Below are positions 8,159 to 17,629 of a DNA stretch of 64,000 nucleotides, piece after piece. The position numbers and the translations under genes are program-made. This stretch comes from an uncultured Collinsella sp. (lineage in GTDB: Bacteria > Actinomycetota > Coriobacteriia > Coriobacteriales > Coriobacteriaceae): the NCBI GenBank assembly GCA_900540895.1, contig UQHV01000003.1:1-64000 (forward strand). The letters run 5' to 3'. Within the stretch, counting starts at the first letter, position 1. Each line of letters opens with the position of its first letter. The notes beneath the pieces are model-generated. The model ran no database searches, was not told the origin of the DNA, and worked only from the letters and a program-made list of their open reading frames with translations.

Positions 8159-9679
8159 GTGAGAGAGGAGAGCCCCCGACAAGGTATGAGGAGGCCCAAC
8201 TCGGACCGTGCTTCCTCACGTCGCACCACACCGCGTTCCAGCCGCGGCGGGCAGTCGTTTAGCGAACGCTATATTGCCGGCGTTCCCGCCCGTATCATGC
8301 GCCCCCGTTTGATATTCATGGCCTGCTTGTTTACCTTGGTATGCTTTGGCCTGCTGATGGTGTACTCGGCGTCTTCGGTCGAGGCGCTGCACGAGAATGG
8401 CTCGGCGACGTTTTTTCTGGGTCGACAGGCCGCTTTTGCCGTGGTTGGTGTTCTGGCGTTGATTGCCATCGTGCGCGTTTTGCCGGACAGCTGGTTTGGG
8501 GAGGATGTGCTCAGGATCTTCCTCATAGGCATGATAGGGCTACTGTTTCTGGTGTTCTTGGTGGGCAGCGGCAGCCGTGGCGCCACGCGCTGGCTCAACA
8601 TCGCCGGCATTCAGTTCCAGCCTTCCGAGTTTTTAAAGCCATTTGCCATTGCGTATTCGGCTATCATGCTTGATCGCTTTTTTTCGCCCGGTGGCAACAT
8701 CAACGAATTCCTTCGCAAGATGGGCATTTACCTGGGCATTTCGCTCTTTCTGATCTTTATCCAGCCCGATTTCGGTACTGTCCTGATCATCCTGTTGACC
8801 CTCATGTGCATGGCGTTGTTTGCGGGTCTCGACCCCAGATTTATCATCGGCGTGCTAATCTTCGGCATTCTCGTGATCGTGATTGCGCTTGTCGCAGAGC
8901 CGTACCGTATGGTGCGTATTCAGGTTGCCTTGAACCCTTGGGCCGACGAGTATGGTGACGGCTATCAGGCCACGCTTGCCATCATGGCCTTTGCCTCGGG
9001 CGGTCTGTTCGGCCGTGGCATCGGCAACTCAACCATGAAGTACTCGTATCTGCCCGAGGCGCACAATGACTACATCCTGGCTATCATTGGCGAGGAAGTC
9101 GGCTTTGTTGGAACCGTGCTGTTCTTCTTGGTGTTTGCGATGCTGATCTACTCGGCGTTTCGCATTGCCGAGCAGGCGACCGATCGTCGGGGCGCGCTCA
9201 TGGCGTCTGGCTCCGCGGTCATTCTCGCGGTGCAGTTTTTGATTAACGCGCTGGGCATCCTCAACGTGTTTCCCATGACGGGCAAACCGTTGCCGTTTAT
9301 TAGCTACGGCGGTTCGTCGATTATTGTGTCGCTCATGCTTGCCGGGTTGATCCTGCGCGTTTCGTACGAGAGCGCCCGCCGCGATGAGTATGACCGCCGA
9401 CGTGAGAGCTTTGCCGTTATGGATGAGAGTACCGCCGGCGTGCCCCACGTGCGCGGCGAGCGTTCTTCGCGTAACGGTTTTACCGTCCTGGATGGCTCTG
9501 CGACCGAGCCGGCAGCCCGCCCGCGTCAGCGAACGGCGCCGCAAGGTCGTCCTCAGCGCCCCAGCCCTCGCAACGCGGGCGGCGGATATAATCGAATCGA
9601 TTTGAACTCGGACCCGTCGGCGCGCTTGCGCACCGACGACCAGGGACCGCGTGTACGAAGGGACTACCATGACCGATAA
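8159..9679 (+). CDS. ftsW: Septal peptidoglycan polymerase FtsW
   Basis: FtsW is the SEDS-family glycosyltransferase that polymerises lipid II at the septum with FtsI. 506 residues, with a GTG start 8 nt after murD. A basic cytoplasmic leader of about 45 residues precedes about ten membrane helices. The SEDS signature PMTGKPLPFISYGGSS is near residue 380. A polar C-terminal tail of about 100 residues, rich in Arg, Pro and Ser, extends beyond the usual FtsW end and may dock partners. The end overlaps the start of murG by 11 nt. An in-frame ATG at 8186 is a possible alternative start. Confidence 0.95.
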   Translation: MREESPRQGMRRPNSDRASSRRTTPRSSRGGQSFSERYIAGVPARIMRPRLIFMACLFTLVCFGLLMVYSASSVEALHENGSATFFLGRQAAFAVVGVLALIAIVRVLPDSWFGEDVLRIFLIGMIGLLFLVFLVGSGSRGATRWLNIAGIQFQPSEFLKPFAIAYSAIMLDRFFSPGGNINEFLRKMGIYLGISLFLIFIQPDFGTVLIILLTLMCMALFAGLDPRFIIGVLIFGILVIVIALVAEPYRMVRIQVALNPWADEYGDGYQATLAIMAFASGGLFGRGIGNSTMKYSYLPEAHNDYILAIIGEEVGFVGTVLFFLVFAMLIYSAFRIAEQATDRRGALMASGSAVILAVQFLINALGILNVFPMTGKPLPFISYGGSSIIVSLMLAGLILRVSYESARRDEYDRRRESFAVMDESTAGVPHVRGERSSRNGFTVLDGSATEPAARPRQRTAPQGRPQRPSPRNAGGGYNRIDLNSDPSARLRTDDQGPRVRRDYHDR

Positions 9680-10784
9680 GATGACCGTTGCTATTGCAGC
9701 CGGCGGTACGGCAGGACACATCAACCCCGCGCTCGCCTTGGCCGAAGAGCTGCGTGACCGTGGCCACCACGTTGTGTTCGTGGGCCAGTCGCGCAAGCTC
9801 GAGGGTCGTCTGGTCCCCGAGGCTGGGTTTGATTTTGTGCCCATTACGGTCACGGGCTTCGACCGCTCCCGTCCTTGGACGGCGCTGACCTCGCTGTGGC
9901 GTGTCAATAAGGCCAAGCGTGCGCTCGCCAATCATTTCTCAAAGGTCGGCAAGCCCGATGCCGCCATTGGTTTTGGTGCCTATGTCGAGGTTCCGCTGCT
10001 GGGGTGGTGCAAGGGCGCAGGCGTTCCGTATCTGCTGCATGAGCAGAACTCTGTTCCGGGCCTGGCCAACAAGATGATGAATTCCCACGCCGCTCGCGTG
10101 TGCATCTCGGTGCCGGCAGCGCGTTCGGTCTTTGAGCGCGAAGGTGACCCTGACCACGTGCTCATGACCGGCAACCCCGTACGTCGCTCGGTGATCGAGG
10201 GCGATCGCGCTCGCGGCCGCAAGGCACTTGGCGTTCCCGAGGACGCTACGCTGCTGCTCGTCTTTGGCGGTTCACTTGGCGCCCAGCACCTCAACGAGCG
10301 TGTGGCTTCGCTCAAAAACGAGCTGCTTCCGCGCAAGAACCTCTATGTGTTGCATTCGACGGGTGCCGACGGCTTTGAGGAGACCGAGCGCGCTTTGGCG
10401 CTGACGCCCGAGGAGGCGAAGCGTTACCGCGTCCAGCCTTACATCGACAACATGGGCGATATGCTGGCTGCTGCCGATTTGGTGCTCTCGCGTTCGGGCG
10501 CATCGAGCGTGGCCGAGATCGCTGCACTCGCCGTGCCTTCGGTGCTCGTGCCGTACCCGCATGCGACGGCCGACCACCAAACCACCAATGCCCGTTATCT
10601 GGTCGACGCTGGGGCCGGCGTGCTCTGCGCCGATGCCGATATCGACGGTTCTGCCTTTGCCGATGAACTGCTGCACCTGGTCGATGACGCGGCGGCGCGC
10701 GACGCCATGCGTCAGGCGGCGCGTGGTCTGGCTCAGGATAGGGCCGCCGCTCTTCTGGCGGATGCGGTAGAGGGTTTGCGTTAG
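9669..10784 (+). CDS. murG: Lipid II synthase MurG
   Basis: MurG adds GlcNAc from UDP-GlcNAc to lipid I, giving lipid II. It is a GT-B fold peripheral membrane enzyme. The glycine-rich loop GGTAGH is at residues 12-17; the second domain has GGSLGAQHLN and the nucleotide-sugar region SRSGASSVAEIAAL plus YPHATADHQT. I chose the ATG at 9669 (371 residues) because GAAGGGA lies just upstream; the GTG at 9651 would place that ribosome site inside the gene. It overlaps the ftsW end by 11 nt. Confidence 0.95.
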   Translation: MTDKMTVAIAAGGTAGHINPALALAEELRDRGHHVVFVGQSRKLEGRLVPEAGFDFVPITVTGFDRSRPWTALTSLWRVNKAKRALANHFSKVGKPDAAIGFGAYVEVPLLGWCKGAGVPYLLHEQNSVPGLANKMMNSHAARVCISVPAARSVFEREGDPDHVLMTGNPVRRSVIEGDRARGRKALGVPEDATLLLVFGGSLGAQHLNERVASLKNELLPRKNLYVLHSTGADGFEETERALALTPEEAKRYRVQPYIDNMGDMLAAADLVLSRSGASSVAEIAALAVPSVLVPYPHATADHQTTNARYLVDAGAGVLCADADIDGSAFADELLHLVDDAAARDAMRQAARGLAQDRAAALLADAVEGLR

Positions 10785-10881
10785 TTAGACGGGATATCGT
10801 CGGTCGCCCTCGCGCTGATGCGGTAGGTGCGGTACAGTTAACGGGTTACAGGCAGTGTTTACGCAAGGAGTACACGAGCAC

Positions 10882-12300
10882 ATGGCTGATTCCCAGACTG
10901 CAACCTCCGCGCCCGAGTTTAAGAGCGCCCACTTTATCGGTATCGGCGGCGCCGGCATGAGCGGCATCGCCCTCGTTCTTCACGAGCGCGGTTATGCCGT
11001 TACCGGCTCCGACCTTAAGACGTCACGTTATATCCGCCAGCTTACCCGCGCTGGTGTGAAGGTGCATGTGGGCCATGAGGCCGCCACGATCGACGAGGTC
11101 AAGCCCGACGTGGTTGTTGTCTCCACCGCTATTCCGGAGTCCAACCCTGAACTCGTGCGCGCTCGCGAGCTTGGTATTCCCGTGTGGCCCCGTGCCAAGA
11201 TGCTCTCTGCTTTGGGCCACGGCTACACCACCGTCGCTGTTGCCGGCACGCATGGCAAGACCACCACGTCTTCGATGTGCGCCACCATGCTCGACCGCAT
11301 GGGTCTGGATCCGAGCTTCTTGATCGGTGGCATCGTCGAGGGCTATGACACGAACGGCAAGAACGGCTCGGGCGACTACTTTGTCGCTGAGGCCGACGAG
11401 TCCGACAGCTCCTTCCTGTTCCTGAACCCCAACGTGGTCATCGTGACCAACGTCGAGGCCGACCACCTCGATCACTACTCGGGTATCGAGGAGATCGAGG
11501 CAACTTTCGCCAAATTCATGAGCCTGGTGGGCGAGGACGGCACCGTCATCGTCTGCGGTGAGGACCCGCATCTGGTCGAGCTCGCCAAGTCGACGGGTCG
11601 TCACGTGCTTTCCTACGGCTTTGCCGAGAGCAACGACATCGTCTGCATGCACCCGGATGTCAAGGGCATCCAGAGCGATTTTATCGTTCGCTTTGAGGAC
11701 GGCACTGAGCACGCTGTGGAGATCAAGAGCAATCCCGGTCGCCACAACATGCTCAACGCCACGGCGGTGCTCACCGTCGCCCATGTCCTGGGCCTTGACA
11801 TCGACGCCGCCGCCAAGGCGCTCTCGAGCTTTGAGGGCGTCCGCCGTCGCTTTACCCACGTGGGCGATATCGATGGCATCACCGTGGTCGATGATTACGG
11901 CCATCACCCCACCGAGATCAAGGCGACGCTTGCTGCTGCTTCGTCGCTGGGCTACAAGCACGTCGACGTCGTGTTCCAGCCGCACCGCTATTCGCGCCTG
12001 CAGGCCCTGTGCGACGACTTTGCCGATGCATTTGCCAATGCCGATAAACTGCTGCTGATTGATGTGTTCTCGGCTGGCGAGATGCCCATTCCGGGTGTCA
12101 CCTCTAAGATGCTCGCCGATACCGTGCGCGCCAAGCATCCTGGCAAGGAGGTCGTGTACTGCTCCAGCCGTCTTGAGCTCAATCAGGAGCTCGAGCAGAT
12201 GGTGGGCGAGGGCGACCTGCTGCTCACTATGGGTGCCGGTGACGTTACGACCGTCGGTCCCGAGTTCATTGAGTATCTGACTGCCAAGAAAGACGCTTAA
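10882..12300 (+). CDS. murC: UDP-MurNAc:L-alanine ligase MurC
   Basis: MurC attaches the first stem-peptide residue, L-Ala, to UDP-MurNAc. 472 residues from the ATG at 10882, which AAGGAG at 10865-10870 supports; a GTG nine codons upstream is less likely. N-terminal GIGGAGMSGIA binds the UDP moiety, and the ATP loop GTHGKTTT is at residues 122-129. DDYGHHPTEI and FQPHRYSR are typical of MurC. The 97-nt gap after murG is the largest within this half of the cluster and may hold a secondary promoter. Confidence 0.95.
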   Translation: MADSQTATSAPEFKSAHFIGIGGAGMSGIALVLHERGYAVTGSDLKTSRYIRQLTRAGVKVHVGHEAATIDEVKPDVVVVSTAIPESNPELVRARELGIPVWPRAKMLSALGHGYTTVAVAGTHGKTTTSSMCATMLDRMGLDPSFLIGGIVEGYDTNGKNGSGDYFVAEADESDSSFLFLNPNVVIVTNVEADHLDHYSGIEEIEATFAKFMSLVGEDGTVIVCGEDPHLVELAKSTGRHVLSYGFAESNDIVCMHPDVKGIQSDFIVRFEDGTEHAVEIKSNPGRHNMLNATAVLTVAHVLGLDIDAAAKALSSFEGVRRRFTHVGDIDGITVVDDYGHHPTEIKATLAAASSLGYKHVDVVFQPHRYSRLQALCDDFADAFANADKLLLIDVFSAGEMPIPGVTSKMLADTVRAKHPGKEVVYCSSRLELNQELEQMVGEGDLLLTMGAGDVTTVGPEFIEYLTAKKDA

Positions 12301-12305
12301 GTCTA

Positions 12306-13217
12306 ATGGGTCTGTTTAACGCCGTCATGGCGCTCTCGGGCATGATCGACACGGATGTGATCGAGGACGAGCGCCTTGCGCGTCATACGAGCTATCGTAT
12401 CGGCGGCAAGGCCGACCTCTTTGTGACGTGCCATAGCTATCATGCCCTCCGCCGCGCCGTGGCGGTGCTCGATCGCGAGCAGGTGCCGTGGGTCATCATC
12501 GGCAAGGGCTCCAATCTGCTGGTTGCCGATGGCGGTTATCGCGGCGCCGTCATTTCGCTCGGACGTGAGTTTCAGCGCACGGTTGTTGCCGATGACGGTT
12601 GTACGCTGACGGTCGGTGCGGGCGTGATGTTTGCGCGCCTGGTCAACGATGCCCTGTCGCGTAGCCTCTCGGGCCTTGAGTTTGCCGTTGGCATCCCTGG
12701 TTCGGTTGGCGGTGCGATATCTATGAATGCCGGCACACGGACCGAGTGGATTGGCTCGCTGGTTGAGGATGTCGTAACGTTTGACCCGGCATCCGGTATC
12801 AAACATTATGCGGGGTCCGAGATCACTTGGGGCTACCGCGAATGTAGCCTTCCCCGCAATGAGATCATCCTCGAGTGCGTGCTCAAGCTTAAACTGGCGC
12901 CCAAGGCCGACATTCGCGAGCGCATGGAGCGGTACCTGACGAGGCGCAAGCGTACACAGCCCATGGGTCGCGCATCCTGCGGGTCGGTCTTTCGCAACCC
13001 GCCCGATGCGAGCGTGGGCAAGCTTATCGAGGATTGTGGATTAAAGGGTTTTTCGATTGGCGGCGCGGAAGTTTCGCCCGTTCACGCTAATTTTATCGTT
13101 AATAACGGAACTGCCTCGGCCGATGACGTTGCCGCGGTTATCAGACATGTGCACGGAAAGGTGAGGGAGGCGTATGGCATCGAGCTCAGACCGGAAGTTA
13201 AATTCCTCGGCTTCTAG
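12306..13217 (+). CDS. murB: UDP-N-acetylenolpyruvoylglucosamine reductase MurB
   Basis: MurB is the FAD- and NADPH-dependent reductase that makes UDP-MurNAc. 303 residues. The FAD-binding stretch IGKGSNLLVADGG and the GIPGSVGGAISMNAG segment are clear, and CGSVFRNP carries the serine proton donor. It starts 5 nt after murC with little visible ribosome site, so coupling to murC translation is likely. Its 3' end overlaps ftsQ by 44 nt. Confidence 0.94.
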   Translation: MGLFNAVMALSGMIDTDVIEDERLARHTSYRIGGKADLFVTCHSYHALRRAVAVLDREQVPWVIIGKGSNLLVADGGYRGAVISLGREFQRTVVADDGCTLTVGAGVMFARLVNDALSRSLSGLEFAVGIPGSVGGAISMNAGTRTEWIGSLVEDVVTFDPASGIKHYAGSEITWGYRECSLPRNEIILECVLKLKLAPKADIRERMERYLTRRKRTQPMGRASCGSVFRNPPDASVGKLIEDCGLKGFSIGGAEVSPVHANFIVNNGTASADDVAAVIRHVHGKVREAYGIELRPEVKFLGF

Positions 13218-14430
13218 AGCATCGAAACCCACCTTCCGCCGCGCCGGAGGGCGTTCCGGCGCGCCTGCCAAACCTCAACGCAATACCGTCGCGCACTCTA
13301 AGTCTGTCGGGCATGCTCGACAGACCAGTCGTCCGGTCGTCGGCTCGCAGCTCGGTAATCGTCCGGCCGCAAAAAAGTCCTCGCGTCCCTCGGTGACGTC
13401 AAAGCCTGTTATGGGCGCCAAGCCTGCCCGTCCCATGGCAACTCCTAAGCCACCGACGGGAACTAAAACGCTGCGTCCGGGTCGCACGCTGGGCGCATCG
13501 AAACCGCGCTCGCTGACATCGGTGCCGGCTACCGCCAAGAAGCCTTCGGGTAAAAAAGGCGTCAACCCGTTGTCTTCACTTGGGGCGATGGCAAATAAAA
13601 CATCAGACGCCGCTTCTGTCGTTACAGGCAAAGGCAAAATCGTGGGCGGCGTTCTGGCCGTCTTGGCCGTGCTCGTCGTCGTTGCCATCGTGGTGATCAA
13701 CTCTGGATTGTTTACCGCCACTGATATTCAGATTCAAGGCAGCGAGCATGTGACGAAGCACGATGCTATCCAGCTGATCGATTTGCCCGAGGGAACGTCG
13801 CTTTTTAACGTCGATCCCGACCAGATTACCGAGGATCTCAAGCAGAACCCGTGGGTCTTGGGCGTGGATGTCCAGCGTCAGTTCCCGCATACGCTCATCA
13901 TTACGCCGATGGAGCGCAAGGTCATCGCAATTGCCTATATCAGCTCCGATGACCTTGCCTGGGCCATCGGGGATGATGACACCTGGATCGCCCCACTGTC
14001 GACGTCGGTCGAAGTGGACGACCAGGGCAACGTCATCACGACGGGGCAGGGTTCAAATACCCTGACCGGAATCGATGCCGCGCTGGCGCTCGCTAAGCAT
14101 TATGGCGCGGTGTTGTTGACTGATGTTTCGGCGGATGTCGCTCCGGTTTCCGGCCAGGCAGTGAGCTCCAAGGCCGTTAAGGCCGGCTTGGATTATGTGC
14201 GTGGTTTTTCGAGCGAGTTCTTGGGACAAGTCAAGGATATTTCCACGCCTTCGGTCGAAGCCATCTCGGCAAACCTCAATAACGGCATTGAGGTGTCGCT
14301 GGGCGATTCGGACGATATCGCCAAGAAGGAACGCGTAGTCACCAAGTTGCTTTCGCAGGTAGAGGGCGTAACGTATATCAATGTGCGCTCTCCGGGCAAC
14401 TACACATTTAGGAATGCTCCGACCTCGTAG
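13174..14430 (+). CDS. ftsQ: Division protein FtsQ (DivIB)
   Basis: 418 residues: a long cytoplasmic N-terminus of about 150 residues rich in Ser, Arg, Pro and Lys, one membrane helix (about 152-174), then a POTRA domain (GLFTATDIQIQGSEHVTKHD) and a beta domain, as in FtsQ/DivIB. FtsQ assembles with FtsL and FtsB-type proteins and recruits FtsW-FtsI. The start lies inside murB; a strong AGGGAGG directly before the ATG supports it despite the 44-nt overlap. The basic, low-complexity N-terminus is much longer than in E. coli FtsQ. Confidence 0.88.
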   Translation: MASSSDRKLNSSASRASKPTFRRAGGRSGAPAKPQRNTVAHSKSVGHARQTSRPVVGSQLGNRPAAKKSSRPSVTSKPVMGAKPARPMATPKPPTGTKTLRPGRTLGASKPRSLTSVPATAKKPSGKKGVNPLSSLGAMANKTSDAASVVTGKGKIVGGVLAVLAVLVVVAIVVINSGLFTATDIQIQGSEHVTKHDAIQLIDLPEGTSLFNVDPDQITEDLKQNPWVLGVDVQRQFPHTLIITPMERKVIAIAYISSDDLAWAIGDDDTWIAPLSTSVEVDDQGNVITTGQGSNTLTGIDAALALAKHYGAVLLTDVSADVAPVSGQAVSSKAVKAGLDYVRGFSSEFLGQVKDISTPSVEAISANLNNGIEVSLGDSDDIAKKERVVTKLLSQVEGVTYINVRSPGNYTFRNAPTS

Positions 14431-14629
14431 CGCTGGTTGATGCTTTGTTGAGGGGCCATACCACGCCGTTTATCTGGTTTGTTTGGTTTTCACGGTCAAT
14501 TATTTGACTGATACGTTCATAATGTGCAAACATAATACGGTTTACCTTTGCATTTACTTTCAACCTGAAGGTTAATGTGCGCAGGGGTCGACCCATGCTA
14601 TGGCTATAACCTTTGTTCGGAGGACCGAC
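14431..14629 (+). promoter_or_regulatory. AT-rich region upstream of ftsZ
   Basis: A 199-bp AT-rich gap between ftsQ and ftsZ, unlike the tight spacing upstream. It contains TTGACT (14504-14509), CATAAT (14531-14536, 21 bp away, too far for a classic pair) and two TTTAC hexamers 12 bp apart (14541 and 14553). An extra ftsZ promoter is plausible here, but no pair of hexamers is convincing. Confidence 0.35.
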
Positions 14630-15784
14630 ATGCACGAGACAGAGATCAACAACTACCTTGCCGTCATTAAGGTGGTCGGCGTCGGCGGCGGCGGTACCAA
14701 CGCGGTCAATCGAATGATCGAAGAGGGCATCCGCGGCGTCGAGTTTGTTGCCATCAACACCGATGCTCAGGCACTCGCGATCTCTGATGCCGATATCAAG
14801 GTGCACATCGGCACCGACCTTACCCGCGGCCTGGGCGCCGGCGCCAACCCCGAGGTTGGCCGCAAGGCTGCCGATGAGTCCCGCGACGACATTGCCGAGG
14901 CGCTCGCTGGCGCCGACATGGTGTTTATCACCTGCGGCGAGGGCGGTGGCACCGGTACCGGCGCTGCTCCCATCGTTGCCGATATCGCGATGAACGAGGT
15001 CGGCGCACTGACCGTCGCCGTCGTGACCAAGCCCTTCACCTTCGAGGGCCGCAAGCGCAAGAAGAGCGCCGAGGAGGGCATTAAGACCCTCTCCGATTGC
15101 GTCGATACCATGATCGTCATCCCTAACGATAAGCTGCTCGACATCGCCGAGAAGAAGACCACCATGCTCGAGGCCTTCGCGATTGCCGATGGCGTCCTTT
15201 CCCAGGGCACCCAGGGCATCACCGACCTCATCACCGTCCCCGGTATCATCAACCTGGACTTCGCCGATGTTAAGACCATCATGAAGCAGGCCGGTACCGC
15301 CATGATGGGTATCGGTACCTCTTCTGGGGATACCCGTGCCGTCGACGCTGCCCAGCAGGCCATCTCCAGCCCGCTGCTCGAGAGCTCCATCGATGGTGCC
15401 ACACGCGTGCTGCTCTCCATCGCCGGTTCCAAGGACCTGGGCATCCAGGAGATCAGCGACGCCGCCGACGTTGTCGCCAACGCCGTCGACCCCGAGGCCA
15501 ACATCATCTTCGGTACCGTTGTCGACGAGTCCCTGGGCGATCAGGTGCGTATCACCGTCATCGCTACGGGCTTCTCCGACTCCAACGTCAACCGTCAGGA
15601 TGAGCTCTTTGCCGCTCAGCAGTCTCAGAGCAAGGCCGCTGCTTCCGCTGAGCCGCAGCGCACCGCTCCGGCCACCAGCCCGGCTCAGGCCGCTCCGACC
15701 CGCAACGTCGGTGGCACCGAGCTTCCTAACTTCGGCAACGATCAGTTCGAGCTTCCCGACTTCCTGAAGCGCGGTAGCTTCTAA
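14630..15784 (+). CDS. ftsZ: Cell division GTPase FtsZ
   Basis: FtsZ polymerises into the Z ring that organises division. 384 residues. The N-terminal GTP-binding VVGVGGGGTNAVNRM and the tubulin signature GGGTGTGAAP (105-114) are intact, as is the catalytic T7 loop NLDFADV. After a linker of about 60 residues, the conserved C-terminal peptide ELPDFLKRG, which binds SepF, ends the protein. The ATG at 14630 has GGAGG at 14619-14623; an upstream in-frame ATG (14600) lacks one. Confidence 0.98.
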   Translation: MHETEINNYLAVIKVVGVGGGGTNAVNRMIEEGIRGVEFVAINTDAQALAISDADIKVHIGTDLTRGLGAGANPEVGRKAADESRDDIAEALAGADMVFITCGEGGGTGTGAAPIVADIAMNEVGALTVAVVTKPFTFEGRKRKKSAEEGIKTLSDCVDTMIVIPNDKLLDIAEKKTTMLEAFAIADGVLSQGTQGITDLITVPGIINLDFADVKTIMKQAGTAMMGIGTSSGDTRAVDAAQQAISSPLLESSIDGATRVLLSIAGSKDLGIQEISDAADVVANAVDPEANIIFGTVVDESLGDQVRITVIATGFSDSNVNRQDELFAAQQSQSKAAASAEPQRTAPATSPAQAAPTRNVGGTELPNFGNDQFELPDFLKRGSF

Positions 15785-15810
15785 GTCGTTCTTTGCATTG
15801 TTGTGCACAG

Positions 15811-15839
15811 GGGCGTGTCCGTATGGACGCGCCCTTTTT
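15811..15839 (+). terminator. Intrinsic terminator after ftsZ
   Basis: A 10-bp stem (15811-15820 with 15825-15834, one G-T pair) with a GTAT loop, followed by TTTTT. It closes the dcw transcription unit. Confidence 0.88.
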
Positions 15840-15871
15840 ATTTCGACTTTGTAAACTAGAACCTCCAATCT

Positions 15872-15889
15872 CTTTACGTTCCCTTTACG
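15872..15889 (+). promoter_or_regulatory. Candidate Pho box (11-bp direct repeat)
   Basis: CTTTACG occurs at 15872-15878 and again at 15883-15889, giving a 7-bp unit with a 4-bp spacer and an 11-bp period. This is the geometry of PhoB/PhoP operators. It lies between the ftsZ terminator and pgeF, the first gene of the unit that continues into pstSCAB. The sequence is not the E. coli consensus, so the call rests on geometry and context. Confidence 0.45.
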
Positions 15890-15994
15890 ATTGCCTCCAG
15901 CGCAGCAGGTATCCTTTTAGAGAAGTATGACAGCCGTATAAACGCGGGCTGTAGCGGCGATGCCGCGGTACTTGTGTTATTAGGAGGCTTTAGT

Positions 15995-16795
15995 ATGGCA
16001 GCACGTGCGGACAACGTTTCGCGTGTCGACCATGATGGAGTTACGTTGGTGGAAGGCGCGACATCCGATGTTCGCTTTGCCTTCACCGAGCGCGCCGGTG
16101 GTGTTTCCGAAGATGCGTACTCCTCACTCAACTTGGGCTCGCATGTTGGCGATGACCCCTTTGCTGTTCAAGAAAATCGTCGTCGTGCGCTCGAGGCTAT
16201 GGGTGCCGCCGAGTGCGAGCACAACCTGCTCGTTCCCAATCAGGTCCATGGTGATCATATCGTTGCGGTGACCTCGAACGGCGCCGATGACCTTGAGGAC
16301 GTTCGCGAGCAGATTGCCGAGGGCTGTGATGCCATCGTCTGCACGGCGTATAACGTGCCCGTGCTGCTCTGCTTTGCCGACTGCGTTCCCGTGGTGCTGG
16401 TGGCCCCCGGCGGATTTGCCGTGGTGCACTCCGGTTGGAAGGGCACGATTGCACGTATTTCCGCCAAGGCGTGCCAGGCGCTTTGCGATGCTGCCGGTTG
16501 CGATGCGAGCGACGTTTCCGCCTATATCGGCCCCCATATCTTGGGTGACGAATATGAGGTATCCCAGGAACTCATGGATCGCTTTGCCGCCGAGTTCTCT
16601 TGCATCGATGCGAATACCTCTCGCATGCTTGATCTTTCCGCTGCCATTCGCGAGGCGCTGGTAGATGTCGGTGTCGACGCGGATAATATCGTGGATACCC
16701 AGCTTTCGACCGTGCGTCAGAACGACCGCTTTTATTCCTACCGTAACGAGGACGGCACCTGTGGGCGCCATGCTGCGATCGGCGTGATGCTATGA
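15995..16795 (+). CDS. pgeF: Laccase-domain protein PgeF/YlmD
   Basis: A multicopper-oxidase-like (YfiH/DUF152) protein, 266 residues. The family is credited with purine nucleoside phosphorylase activity and, in E. coli, with removing misincorporated L-Ser from peptidoglycan precursors. The catalytic and zinc-binding triad is present: H85 (QVHGD), C130 (FADC) and H145 (VHSGWKG). The ATG at 15995 has AGGAGG at 15983-15988; a GTG upstream at 15974 would bury this site. It occupies the usual ylmD position after ftsZ, but its stop overlaps the pstS start (ATGA), coupling it to phosphate uptake genes. Confidence 0.9.
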   Translation: MAARADNVSRVDHDGVTLVEGATSDVRFAFTERAGGVSEDAYSSLNLGSHVGDDPFAVQENRRRALEAMGAAECEHNLLVPNQVHGDHIVAVTSNGADDLEDVREQIAEGCDAIVCTAYNVPVLLCFADCVPVVLVAPGGFAVVHSGWKGTIARISAKACQALCDAAGCDASDVSAYIGPHILGDEYEVSQELMDRFAAEFSCIDANTSRMLDLSAAIREALVDVGVDADNIVDTQLSTVRQNDRFYSYRNEDGTCGRHAAIGVML

Positions 16796-17628
16796 GAAAG
16801 ATCGTATCGGTCCTGAGCGCCGCTGTGCTTACGCTTACGCTGTGCGCCTGTTCTTCGGGATCTTCTACCTCTTCCATTACCGTGGCCGGCTCCACGACCT
16901 GCCTTCCTATCGCCGAGATTGCGGCCGAGGGCTTTAAGGAGGAGACCGGCATCGACGTGCTCGTTTCCGGTTTGGGTTCTTCCGCTGGGATCGAGGCCGT
17001 CAGCGCCGGCACGGCCGATATCGCCAGCTCCTCCCGTGGACTCAATGCCGACGAACAGGATCTGGGCCTGACTCCCATCGTCATTGCCCACGACGGTATT
17101 GCGGTCATCGTGAACGACGACAACCCCGTCGATAACCTCTCGACCGAGCAGCTCCGCGATATCTACGCCGGCAAGATTACCAATTGGAAAGAGGTCGGTG
17201 GCGAGGACCTGAGGATTCAGGTCATCAACCGAGACGAGGCGTCCGGTACGCGCGAGGCCTTCCGTACCATCGTGATGGATGGCACGCCGTTCGATCGCCG
17301 CTCGGCTGTTCTTTCGGGTACGGGCCAGGTGCGCGACGTGGTATCTCGTTCGCGTGGGGCCATCGGCTACATTTCGCTGGGCTTCGTCGATAGCCTCAAC
17401 GCCAATACCTCGGTCAAGGCCGTCTCGGTCAATCATGTTGAGGCGTCCGAGAAGACGGTCGCGAGTGGCGGCTATCCCATCTCGCGCGACCTTTACTTCT
17501 TTGTGAAGGGTGCGCCTTCGCAGCAGGCGCAGGATTACATCGACTACGTGACGTCCGAAAAGATGGACAAGCAGATTCGCGAGGCGGGCTTTATTCCCGT
17601 CACCAACGACGAGAAGGGGAGTGAGTAG
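16792..17628 (+). CDS. pstS: Phosphate-binding lipoprotein PstS
   Basis: Extracytoplasmic phosphate receptor of the PstSCAB ABC importer. 278 residues with a lipoprotein signal peptide; C20 in LCAC is the likely lipidated cysteine. The phosphate-binding fold shows VAGSTTCLPIAE, then GLGSSAGIEAVSAGTADIASSSR and NRDEASGTREAF, the loops that hold phosphate. The start codon overlaps the pgeF stop (4 nt), so it has no promoter of its own in the usual place. Confidence 0.94.
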   Translation: MRKIVSVLSAAVLTLTLCACSSGSSTSSITVAGSTTCLPIAEIAAEGFKEETGIDVLVSGLGSSAGIEAVSAGTADIASSSRGLNADEQDLGLTPIVIAHDGIAVIVNDDNPVDNLSTEQLRDIYAGKITNWKEVGGEDLRIQVINRDEASGTREAFRTIVMDGTPFDRRSAVLSGTGQVRDVVSRSRGAIGYISLGFVDSLNANTSVKAVSVNHVEASEKTVASGGYPISRDLYFFVKGAPSQQAQDYIDYVTSEKMDKQIREAGFIPVTNDEKGSE

Positions 17629-17629
17629 C

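Noticed and set aside
14504..14536. TTGACT ... CATAAT as an ftsZ promoter
   Set aside because: The 21-bp spacing is too long for a standard promoter; kept only as a low-confidence AT-rich region.
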